From an uncultured Lachnospiraceae bacterium (GTDB lineage: Bacteria; Bacillota; Clostridia; Lachnospirales; Lachnospiraceae): a DNA stretch of 28,068 bases. The position numbers were made by a program, and so were the translations under genes. The stretch lies in assembly GCA_910577675.1 (NCBI GenBank), contig CAJTOR010000049.1, positions 1 through 28,068 on the forward strand, written 5' to 3'. This document shows positions 14,712-21,347 of the stretch, piece after piece. Numbering within the stretch: position 1 is the first letter of the stretch; every line of letters starts with the position of its first letter. The notes below the pieces were generated by a model. The model ran no database searches, was not told the origin of the DNA, and worked only from the letters and a program-made list of their open reading frames with translations.

Positions 14712-16097
14712 TTGCAAGGAATCGACATCCATAGCCAGACCGAAATATTTGCCAGGGAGGTGAACCTGCATCCCTTCCCTGAGATTTTGCGGAAAGTGCA
14801 GGAACATATCACAAAGCATTATGCTGCCACATTGGAGGGTGACCCGGAGGAAAGCCGGGAACTGATCCAGTCCTACATCCAAAAATATCTGGAAACAAAT
14901 CATCTTGGCGTGGCAGGGATGGAAGCATGGGAACTGTGTGAACGGGTTTACGGCGAGATGACTGGGTTTTCGTTTTTAAGCAAATATCTTTACCGTGACG
15001 ATGTGGAGGAGATTAACATTAACCAGTGGAAAGATGTAAAAATCACGTATTCCAACGGTGAAATCCTGCCATGTAAGGAGCATTTCAACTCGCCGCAGCA
15101 CGCTGTTGACGTGATCCGGCGGATGCTCCATAAATCTGGGATGGTCTTTGACAGCGCACAGACCATCGTGGTGGGGCATCTGTCCAACAAGATACGGATC
15201 ACAGTTATGGGGGATGGCGTGATTGACCGGGATAAGGGTCTGTCCGCCTCCATCCGTATTGTCAATCCAAAGAAGCTGACCAAACAGCAGTTTGTTGACT
15301 ATGGGACAGCGACCGCCGGGATGCTTGACCTGCTGACTGCCTGTTACTGCCACGGGGTTTCCCTGTGCATTACGGGCGCAACCTCCAGCGGCAAGACTAC
15401 ACTGATGAGCTGGATTCTTGGGCAGGTCCCTTACAACAAGCGTATTGTCACCTTGGAACAAGGATGCCGCGAGTTTGACCTGACGGTGGAGGATGAAAGT
15501 GGGGAAGTCCTCAACAACGTCGTCCATCTGGTAACGCGCCCTTCGGACGACCCGAAGCAGGACATTAACCTGGTGAAACTGCTGGAAACCACACTGACCA
15601 TCAACCCAGACTGTGTGGCGGTGGCAGAGATGAAGGGGGCGGAGAGTATGCAGGCCATCAACGCCGCAAACACCGGGCATTCCGTGATCACAACCATCCA
15701 CGCAAACTCGTGCGCGGATACCTATTACCGGATGGTGACACTGTGCAAACAGTCTTATGATATGGACGATGCAACATTGATGGGGCTTGCAACCAAGGCG
15801 TTCCCTATCGTGGCATTTGCAAAAAAGCTGGAGGATAACAGCCGGAGGATCATGGAAATTTCCGAGTGCGAGTATGTGGAGGATGCCGTATCGGGGGAGA
15901 GCCACCGACGGATGAGGACATTGTACCGCTTCCATATCACGGACAACCAGACCGTGGACGGGAGGACAAAGCTAATCGGTCATTATGAGAAGGTGAAGTC
16001 CCCCTCAGAAGGGCTGTTAAAACGCCTGCGGGAAAACGGGATGTGCCTGCGCGCACAACAGGAACTTTTTGGTATGGGGAAGGAGGGAGAGGGATGA
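14712..16097 (+). CDS. tadA: TadA/CpaF-type secretion ATPase, 461 aa
   Basis: This is the cytosolic hexameric ATPase that powers Tad/Flp pilus assembly. The start is TTG 14712, eight bases after GGAAGGAGG; the frame opening at 14664 has no such site. The CpaF-type N-terminal region (about 1-130) is followed by SFLSKYLYRDDVEEININQW. Then come LSASIRIVNPKKLTKQQFVDYGTATAGMLDLL and Walker A GATSSGKTT (222-230). The Asp-box region has NKRIVTLEQGCREFDL, and Walker B NPDCVAVAEMKGAESM and the His-box GHSVITTIHANSC are intact. Usual family length. It overlaps the next gene by ATGA and sits between the CpaE-like gene and the TadB/TadC genes, as in canonical Tad loci. It is the clearest evidence for a functional Tad-type machine here. 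Confidence 0.93.
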   Translation: MQGIDIHSQTEIFAREVNLHPFPEILRKVQEHITKHYAATLEGDPEESRELIQSYIQKYLETNHLGVAGMEAWELCERVYGEMTGFSFLSKYLYRDDVEEININQWKDVKITYSNGEILPCKEHFNSPQHAVDVIRRMLHKSGMVFDSAQTIVVGHLSNKIRITVMGDGVIDRDKGLSASIRIVNPKKLTKQQFVDYGTATAGMLDLLTACYCHGVSLCITGATSSGKTTLMSWILGQVPYNKRIVTLEQGCREFDLTVEDESGEVLNNVVHLVTRPSDDPKQDINLVKLLETTLTINPDCVAVAEMKGAESMQAINAANTGHSVITTIHANSCADTYYRMVTLCKQSYDMDDATLMGLATKAFPIVAFAKKLEDNSRRIMEISECEYVEDAVSGESHRRMRTLYRFHITDNQTVDGRTKLIGHYEKVKSPSEGLLKRLRENGMCLRAQQELFGMGKEGEG

Positions 16098-17047
16098 GCC
16101 TTGTCGCTTGGAAAGAGCCGTACCTGCTGCAAGTGATGCTGGATGAGGAGCCGGAAAACCCAAGGGAAGAGTATGACATTTTCGGACACATGGTATGCTG
16201 GCACAGACGTTACAACTTAGGGGAGCAACATTCCTTCGATACCCCCAACGATTTTTTAAAAGACCTTGTGCTGCGTACTGTGCCGGGAAATACATTTTTC
16301 GATTATGTACGTTCTGGACAATCCCATGCGGTACGGCTGACTTCTATCCCAGTAACATTAAAAGGGGAAGGAGAAACAAACGGGGCAATAGTAGGGGTGA
16401 AATCCCCTGAACAGCCAGGGTTTGAATGGAAGGTGGAGGGGTATGACACTTACACAAAGGAATGGTATGAAGAGGAAACTTTTTGTGGGGGATTGGAGGA
16501 ACAAAAGGAAGCGATCGTTGACTGTCTTGTTGATATCCTGCCAAACCATGATTTGCTGGCACTTGCAGGGAAGGAAAACATCATACTGCCTCTTTTCCTT
16601 TATGATCATTCCGGGTTAAGTATGTCCGTTTCCAGTTTCATTGGCCGTGAAGTACATGCCGAATGGGATTCCGGGCAGGTGGGATGGATTTACGCTACAG
16701 CAGGGGAGGTAAAAGAAGCGTATGGCAGTGCATCCACAGAAAACATGGAAAAGGCAAAGCAATGCCTATTGTCCGAAGTGAAAATTTATGATGACTACCT
16801 CTCGGGGCAATGTTATGGATTCCGGCTGTATAGAGAAGGGGAGGAAATCCAAGCCGGATCGGGGTATTTTGGTTTCCTGCCAGATATCGTAAAAGAATTG
16901 GCGGCAGATTTCCTGCCAGAAAGCCATAAAGATATGGTGGAAAACCTGAAGGAGATACCAGATGTAAGGACGTATGCTTTGGGGTATGAGGATTTTATGG
17001 AAGAACTAGGATATACAGAATCTGAAGAAATGGAGGGAATACGTTGA
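16094..17047 (+). CDS. Phage/element-type hypothetical protein inserted between tadA and tadB, 317 aa
   Basis: ATG 16094 overlaps the tadA stop (ATGA) and has GGAGGGAGAGGG upstream. The protein is soluble and acidic, without signal peptide or membrane segment. It carries motifs that I associate with an unnamed family found in phages and mobile elements: PREEYDIFGHMVCWHRRYNL, then LPLFLYDHSGLSMSVSSF, DSGQVGWIYAT, and near the end DYLSGQCYGFRLYREGEE and GYFGFLPD. Compared with relatives as I remember them, there is an insertion of about 100 residues between the CWHRRYNLG part (about 35-55) and the YDHSG part (about 173). The function of the family is unknown to me. Coupling to tadA suggests co-expression with the Tad genes rather than a Tad function. 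Confidence 0.75.
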   Translation: MSLVAWKEPYLLQVMLDEEPENPREEYDIFGHMVCWHRRYNLGEQHSFDTPNDFLKDLVLRTVPGNTFFDYVRSGQSHAVRLTSIPVTLKGEGETNGAIVGVKSPEQPGFEWKVEGYDTYTKEWYEEETFCGGLEEQKEAIVDCLVDILPNHDLLALAGKENIILPLFLYDHSGLSMSVSSFIGREVHAEWDSGQVGWIYATAGEVKEAYGSASTENMEKAKQCLLSEVKIYDDYLSGQCYGFRLYREGEEIQAGSGYFGFLPDIVKELAADFLPESHKDMVENLKEIPDVRTYALGYEDFMEELGYTESEEMEGIR

Positions 17048-17087
17048 AAACGGAAAATATTGTCTATGCAGTGGGGAGGTGGTCAGG

Positions 17088-18020
17088 ATGACAGTACTGG
17101 TAACCGTTGCATTTTTACTGGCGGCGGTGGGTAGTTTTTTGTTACTCCGTTTGTCGCCTTTTTCTTTTCTGGAAGGGCTGTCAGATTTCTTCCGGCAGGA
17201 AAAACTATCATTAAGAAAACGGATTCTACACGGCAGGAAACCCCGACAGGCAAAGGGGATAAAGCGGCTGTTCGTGGAAACCAAGGAAACCTTGCGCGTT
17301 ACAGGGAAGACGGGTAGGTTCACAATGCTTTGCATCCTGTCGCTGTTTTTGTTTGTTGTGGGCGTGCTGATTGCGTTGACCATGAAAAACGGCTACTTAG
17401 TCCCCGTACTGGCGTTTGGGTTTGCACTGCTCCCGTTCTATTATGTGAAATTTACAACAGGGCGATGGAAACGGCAGGTCAGCACGGAATTGGAAACAGC
17501 ACTCTCCATCATTACAACCAGCTACCTGCGCGGGAAAAACACTATCCTCCGCGCAATCGAGGAAAATGAGCCGTACTTAAATCCGCCCGTGGCAGAGGTG
17601 TTCCGGGGATTCCTCCTCCAGACAAAACTGATTAACTCCAACTTAAAGGAGGCATTGGGACAGATGAAGCAGGGCGTGGACAATGCCGTGTTCCATGAGT
17701 GGGTGGATGCGGTGATTGCCTGCCAGGATGATTACAACCTAAAATCCACACTGCCGCCGATTGTGGCAAAACTGTCCGATATGCGGGTCGTATCGGCAGA
17801 ACTAGACTTGCTCCTTGCCCAGCCAGTGCGGGAATACATTACAATGGTCGTGCTGCTGTTCGGGAGTATACCGCTTTTGTATTTCTTAAATACAGAATGG
17901 TATCACACGTTAATGCACACAGAGTTTGGCAAAATCCTACTCGCAATATGTGGGGCAGTGATCTTTCTGTCCGTTGCGGCAGTGACAAAGCATACACGAC
18001 CGATCGAATATAAAAGATAA
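17088..18020 (+). CDS. tadB: TadB-like inner-membrane platform protein, 310 aa
   Basis: It is the polytopic platform partner of the TadA ATPase (GspF/T2SSF superfamily). The start ATG 17088 follows GGGGAGG by eight bases. An N-terminal membrane segment (about 2-20), a cytosolic basic stretch and two close membrane segments (about 79-96 and 102-120) are followed by a cytosolic helical domain. That domain includes VSTELETALSIITTSYLRGKNTILRAIEENE and LKEALGQMKQGVDNAVFHEWVDAVIACQDDYNLKSTLPPIV, the typical T2SSF pattern. Two C-terminal membrane segments close the protein. It lies 40 bases after the previous gene and is followed by a hairpin-bearing leader and the TadC gene. Confidence 0.85.
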   Translation: MTVLVTVAFLLAAVGSFLLLRLSPFSFLEGLSDFFRQEKLSLRKRILHGRKPRQAKGIKRLFVETKETLRVTGKTGRFTMLCILSLFLFVVGVLIALTMKNGYLVPVLAFGFALLPFYYVKFTTGRWKRQVSTELETALSIITTSYLRGKNTILRAIEENEPYLNPPVAEVFRGFLLQTKLINSNLKEALGQMKQGVDNAVFHEWVDAVIACQDDYNLKSTLPPIVAKLSDMRVVSAELDLLLAQPVREYITMVVLLFGSIPLLYFLNTEWYHTLMHTEFGKILLAICGAVIFLSVAAVTKHTRPIEYKR

Positions 18021-18032
18021 GGGAAAACGGAA

Positions 18033-18087
18033 GGTTGAATTTTTTCAACCCCGTATAAATGCCATGTATGTGGCAGAAAGGGAGAAA
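18033..18087 (+). promoter_or_regulatory. Leader D upstream of tadC: two hairpins and repeated ribosome-binding module
   Basis: GGTTGAA/TTCAACC with a TTTT loop (18033-18050) is followed by TGCCA/TGGCA (18060-18075). Then comes CAGAAAGGGAGAAA (18074-18087), a one-base variant of the module in leaders A and B, ending directly at the ATG. The GGTTGA stem also recurs in A and B. Confidence 0.5.
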
Positions 18088-18963
18088 ATGCAATATTTTA
18101 TTTTAGTGTTGTTTGCTTTGTTCTTTGCCCTTGGGCTTTATTTACTCCTTGCAGCGGCATTCCATGTACCAACCTACCGGGCGACGAAGATGTTGCTTGG
18201 GGTAGTCCGGCAAAACCGGAAAGCAGCAAAAAATTCGGATGCCATCTTGGAGGAACTGGCGGCAAAACTGGCAAAGGTGCTGCCGATCAGCCCTTACCGA
18301 CAGCGCAAACTGACCGCGACCCTGCGGTCGGCAGAACTTCCGATGACCGCAGGGCAGTACCTCTCGCTTGCAATCGTAAAGGCAGGGCTGGTGTTACTTT
18401 GTGCCATCCCCTGCCTGTTTTTTGCGCCCATCCTCTCGCCGGTTCTTGTGGCGGTGGGGATTGGCATTTACTTTTCGGAGAGCGGGAAAGCGGAGAAATT
18501 GGTGGCAGGGCGGCGGGCGGAGATTGAATACGAACTTCCCCGCTTTGTGGCAACCTTGGCGCAGGAGTTGATGGCAAGCCGTGATGTACTCTCCATCCTA
18601 GAAACCTACCGAAAAAATGCAGGGATTGCCCTGAAAAATGAACTTGCCATTACGATATCGGATATGAGGACGGGCAATTATGAGGGTGCGCTGACAAGGC
18701 TTGAGGCAAGGGTATCAAGCGCGATGCTTTCCGATGTGGTGAGGGGACTAATTGGTGTCCTGCGCGGTGATGACGGCGTGGCATTTTTTCGGATGCTTGC
18801 CCATGACATGAAACAGTTGGAATTGCAGCGGTTAAAGAAGCTGGCACTGGAACGCCCGCCCAAAATCCGGCGGTATTCGTTTTTGCTGCTTGGCTGCATG
18901 ATCCTGGTTTATATGGGGGTAATGGGATACCAGATCATTGGTACTATGTCAGGAATTTTTTAA
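18088..18963 (+). CDS. tadC: TadC-like inner-membrane platform protein, 292 aa
   Basis: It is the second platform protein of the GspF/T2SSF superfamily. I choose ATG 18088 because GGGAG precedes it, although the gap of three bases is short. ATG 18064 in the same frame would add eight residues but has no site. An N-terminal membrane segment (about 2-24) and a pair of membrane segments (about 93-127) precede the cytosolic domain. That domain carries GRRAEIEYELPRFVATLAQELMASRDVLSILETYRK and YEGALTRLEARVSSAMLSDVVRGLIGVLRGDDGVAFFRML, the pattern of TadC/GspF domains. A C-terminal membrane segment follows. It lies immediately downstream of tadB and upstream of the pseudopilin genes, so the Tad order is conserved. 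Confidence 0.85.
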   Translation: MQYFILVLFALFFALGLYLLLAAAFHVPTYRATKMLLGVVRQNRKAAKNSDAILEELAAKLAKVLPISPYRQRKLTATLRSAELPMTAGQYLSLAIVKAGLVLLCAIPCLFFAPILSPVLVAVGIGIYFSESGKAEKLVAGRRAEIEYELPRFVATLAQELMASRDVLSILETYRKNAGIALKNELAITISDMRTGNYEGALTRLEARVSSAMLSDVVRGLIGVLRGDDGVAFFRMLAHDMKQLELQRLKKLALERPPKIRRYSFLLLGCMILVYMGVMGYQIIGTMSGIF

Positions 18964-19104
18964 GGTATGGGTGCGGCTTGTAGTGCAGACCATTATGGGT
19001 TGGATATATCACCAAGTTATTTTTCATACTGTAAAAAAAGTATCAACGGAAAGTTTGCAGAAAGTCAGACCATCTTCTATATGCGCAGAATGTAAGGGGG
19101 ATTT

Positions 19105-19506
19105 ATGTTAAAACAAGTTCTACGATCAAAACGTGGCGAGGGGTATTTGGATATTGTGGTTGGTGTCCTCTGCCTGATGCTGGTGGTTGCGCTTGCCGTC
19201 AGTTTCCTGCCCGTGTTCACGGCAAAACAGCAGCTTGACCTGTTTGCAGCGGAGATTGTACGGCAGGCGGAGATCACCGGGGGGACAGAGGTGTCTGGTA
19301 GGGTTGCCACCATGCGGGCGCAGACCGGGCTTGACCCAGAGATTGTGTGGGAGTGTGATTATTTCCGGGGGAATAAGGTACAGTTGGACGGTGAACTCTC
19401 CGTGACATTAAAAACAACTGTGGATGTCAGTTTCTTTTTCTTTGGTCCATTTCAAGTTGAGATTCAGGCAAAGGCATCAGGGAAATCGGAGGTGTATTAT
19501 AAATGA
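19105..19506 (+). CDS. DUF4320/TadE-like pseudopilin, 133 aa
   Basis: A short basic leader ends in RG, followed by EGYLD and one long hydrophobic helix (about 17-38), then a soluble domain to the C-terminus. This is the layout of TadE-like minor pilins and matches the DUF4320 proteins of clostridial mobile elements. The probable cleavage Gly11|Glu12 places Asp16 at +5 of the mature chain, as in the protein encoded at 5080. The soluble part carries QQLDLFAAEIVRQAEITGGTEV and a beta-rich end (LSVTLKTTVDVSFFFFGPFQVEIQ). The ribosome binding site AAGGGGG lies 6 bases before ATG 19105. It overlaps the next pseudopilin gene by ATGA. The 141-base gap before it (18964-19104) shows no gene or clear structure. 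Confidence 0.85.
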   Translation: MLKQVLRSKRGEGYLDIVVGVLCLMLVVALAVSFLPVFTAKQQLDLFAAEIVRQAEITGGTEVSGRVATMRAQTGLDPEIVWECDYFRGNKVQLDGELSVTLKTTVDVSFFFFGPFQVEIQAKASGKSEVYYK

Positions 19507-20069
19507 TGGGAGGAGGGAGGATTTCCTATATCAGAAAAATTTTAAAAAGGAAAAATGGCAATTCCACCCCGACAACGGTTGCCTTAGTCTTGGGACTATT
19601 GCTACTCATCTGTGCAATGGCGGAGTTTTTCCGGTTGATGGTGATTGTACAGGGGGTGCGGGATGGGGTACAGCAGGCGGTGGTCGCCGTGATGACAACG
19701 AATTATGATGAGGCTTACAATGGCTTGCGGGAAGGATACTCTGGGGGATATGTACGCTCCGGCAACCAGTGGGTGGAAAACCTTGATTACTCCGATGTCT
19801 ACCATCGGCTGGATGAACTGTTGGGAACCAGACGGCAGGGAAGTTACCATGTCAAGGTGCAGGCGCAGGAAAGTAGCGGGTACGAGTACCGTCTTTCGGG
19901 GCTTTCTGTGGAAATCACAAACACACCGCTTACACCGGGGAATACAAGCCGGAACATGGAGGCGGAGGTAAGGGTTTCCATCGAGATACCATTCTCATTT
20001 GGGTGGGGATTCATGCCACCGTTCCAAATGGAAATAAGGACAAAGGCAGCCTATATGCCAAAATTCTAA
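19503..20069 (+). CDS. Second TadE/TadF-like pseudopilin, 188 aa
   Basis: The gene overlaps the preceding pseudopilin gene by four bases and is preceded by GGAGG about 12 bases upstream. A basic leader of 19 residues ending KRKNG is followed by NSTPT and a hydrophobic helix (about 25-46), then a soluble domain of about 140 residues with a tyrosine- and serine-rich middle. The end, VSIEIPFSFGWGFMPPFQMEIRTKAAYMP, resembles the end of the DUF4320 partner, and both have an FxFG-PF element. It has the shape of a TadE/TadF minor pilin, but residue +5 is Thr rather than an acidic residue if cleavage is after Gly19. It probably forms a pseudopilin pair with the product at 19105. Confidence 0.75.
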   Translation: MMGGGRISYIRKILKRKNGNSTPTTVALVLGLLLLICAMAEFFRLMVIVQGVRDGVQQAVVAVMTTNYDEAYNGLREGYSGGYVRSGNQWVENLDYSDVYHRLDELLGTRRQGSYHVKVQAQESSGYEYRLSGLSVEITNTPLTPGNTSRNMEAEVRVSIEIPFSFGWGFMPPFQMEIRTKAAYMPKF

Positions 20070-20185
20070 TGGCTCAAAAAAACAAAATAGGACGGGATTT
20101 TCAGCAATCAGGCAATGGAATGTGAAAGTGAAAGGATGAGAAAAATAGCGGGGTAGGAAAAAATATTCCATAAAATTGAAAAATA

Positions 20186-20218
20186 TTCCTGGACTCGCAG
20201 GAAATTTCCGTTTATAAT
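20186..20218 (+). promoter_or_regulatory. Putative promoter with overlapping palindromes
   Basis: TGGACT (20190-20195), a 17-base spacer and TATAAT (20213-20218) lie 71 bases before the gene at 20289. The -35 is embedded in the inverted repeat TTCCTG/CAGGAA (20186-20203), and the spacer contains the perfect palindrome GGAAATTTCC (20200-20209). Two direct copies of AAATATTCC lie upstream (20161-20169 and 20181-20189). The arrangement suggests repressor control. The rest of the 219-base gap 20070-20288 is AT-rich with no gene. Confidence 0.55.
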
Positions 20219-20288
20219 GAAGATGGGTAGAAGAATTGGGTAAATAGGGCTGAACTGTTCATCCAATCAATGAAAGTGAGGTCCGATT

Positions 20289-21179
20289 ATGAAGAACGAC
20301 AACAAAAAGAAACAGGTTATGATTATCGTATTATCCGTCCTTGCCGTATGTCTTGTAGCAGGGCTGTTCCTGCGAACCAATATGGCAAAAGGGACACAGG
20401 ATATGCCCGTGCAGGGCGGGGAAGAAAACCCGGATAACAGAAAGCAGAATGATGGGGAAAGCGAACTGTCCTCCACACCGATGCCATCCGGGGATGGGTT
20501 GGAGAATGATGGGAAAGAGGCAGAAACTTCCCCAACTCCGTCAAAGCTAGTAAGCCCTCAACCGTCAGACGATAAAAAAGGGACAGAAAACCTGCCGACC
20601 CCAACCACACAGGGGAAGGAAAATAAACAACAGGGGAGCGATTCCAAGGATGAAACGGCAGAGCCGCAGGTAAGTGCCACACCAGAACCGAAGAAAGTGA
20701 CAAATATCCCACAGGTTACAGAAAAACCAGCCGTAACCAAACCGCCGGAAAAAAAGGAAAGCCAATCCGAAGACCGTGGTGATATAGGGAAGGAAAAGAC
20801 GGAAGAAACAAAAAAAGAGGATTCCGGGAGCAATCTGAAATCCCCATCGGAGGCAACTCCTCCGCCAACCCCTCCTACGGATGATAAGGATACCGCACCA
20901 GTGGAGAACCCGGACAAAGACGGGAATTGCAGACCGGAACACAAGAACCCAGAGAAAGAGGAAACAAAGAAGGAGGAGTCTTCAGAGGAGGGAAAACCGC
21001 CAAAAAAGGAAGAGAAACCATCCAAAGAGGAGTCATCCCAAAAGGATGATCCAAAAGGTGAACCACCTTCCGAGGGTGCAATTTATGTACCGGGATTTGG
21101 CTGGGTAGAATATGAAGGCCCAAATTCACACGGTACAGCACCAAATGCTGGAACAGGGGATATCATCGGGGATATGTAA
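20289..21179 (+). CDS. Membrane-anchored Pro/Lys/Glu-rich stalk protein (DUF6550-like), 296 aa
   Basis: A basic N-terminus and one membrane segment (about 10-27) are followed by some 230 residues of low-complexity Pro, Ser, Thr, Glu and Lys (including repeated TPxPS-like and KKEESS-like units). The last about 35 residues form a compact conserved-looking end: EGAIYVPGFGWVEYEG, then NSHGTAPNAGTGDIIGDM. This C-terminal motif (IYVPGFGWV) is what I remember from the DUF6550 family of clostridial elements. The predicted picture is a membrane-tethered flexible stalk that spans the cell wall and displays a small C-terminal unit. It has GTGAGG upstream of ATG 20289, its own promoter at 20186 and a terminator at 21195, so it can be expressed separately from the Tad genes. 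Confidence 0.8.
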   Translation: MKNDNKKKQVMIIVLSVLAVCLVAGLFLRTNMAKGTQDMPVQGGEENPDNRKQNDGESELSSTPMPSGDGLENDGKEAETSPTPSKLVSPQPSDDKKGTENLPTPTTQGKENKQQGSDSKDETAEPQVSATPEPKKVTNIPQVTEKPAVTKPPEKKESQSEDRGDIGKEKTEETKKEDSGSNLKSPSEATPPPTPPTDDKDTAPVENPDKDGNCRPEHKNPEKEETKKEESSEEGKPPKKEEKPSKEESSQKDDPKGEPPSEGAIYVPGFGWVEYEGPNSHGTAPNAGTGDIIGDM

Positions 21180-21194
21180 AGTTAATAAATTTAG

Positions 21195-21225
21195 GCGGAT
21201 ATGGTGATGGCTGTATCCGCTTTTT
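21195..21225 (+). terminator. Intrinsic terminator after the stalk protein gene
   Basis: GCGGATA (21195-21201) pairs with TATCCGC (21214-21220), followed by five Ts (21221-21225), 15 bases after the stop. The following gap to 21347 is AT-rich. It contains a GGAGG at about 21285 not linked to a gene, and no confident promoter, although one is expected. Confidence 0.75.
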
Positions 21226-21347
21226 CTATGCGCAGGGCATCTAATGTTTATAAATACGCAAAGCAATTTTATGTTAAAATAAATGGAGGTTTTGTGCAGT
21301 AAAATCAAAGTGGTAAAACTTTTCCATCTTGATATGGAGGGATTAAA

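Noticed and set aside
14976..15935. Minus-strand ORF of 319 codons opposite tadA
   Set aside because: Antisense shadow of a strongly conserved ATPase gene; composition (His, Cys, Gln-rich) is typical of spurious translation.
20289..21179. Low-complexity Pro/Lys/Glu coding stretch as a possible tandem DNA repeat or CRISPR-like array
   Set aside because: The repetition is at the amino-acid level and irregular; no constant repeat length or unique spacers exist. No CRISPR array was seen elsewhere in the window.
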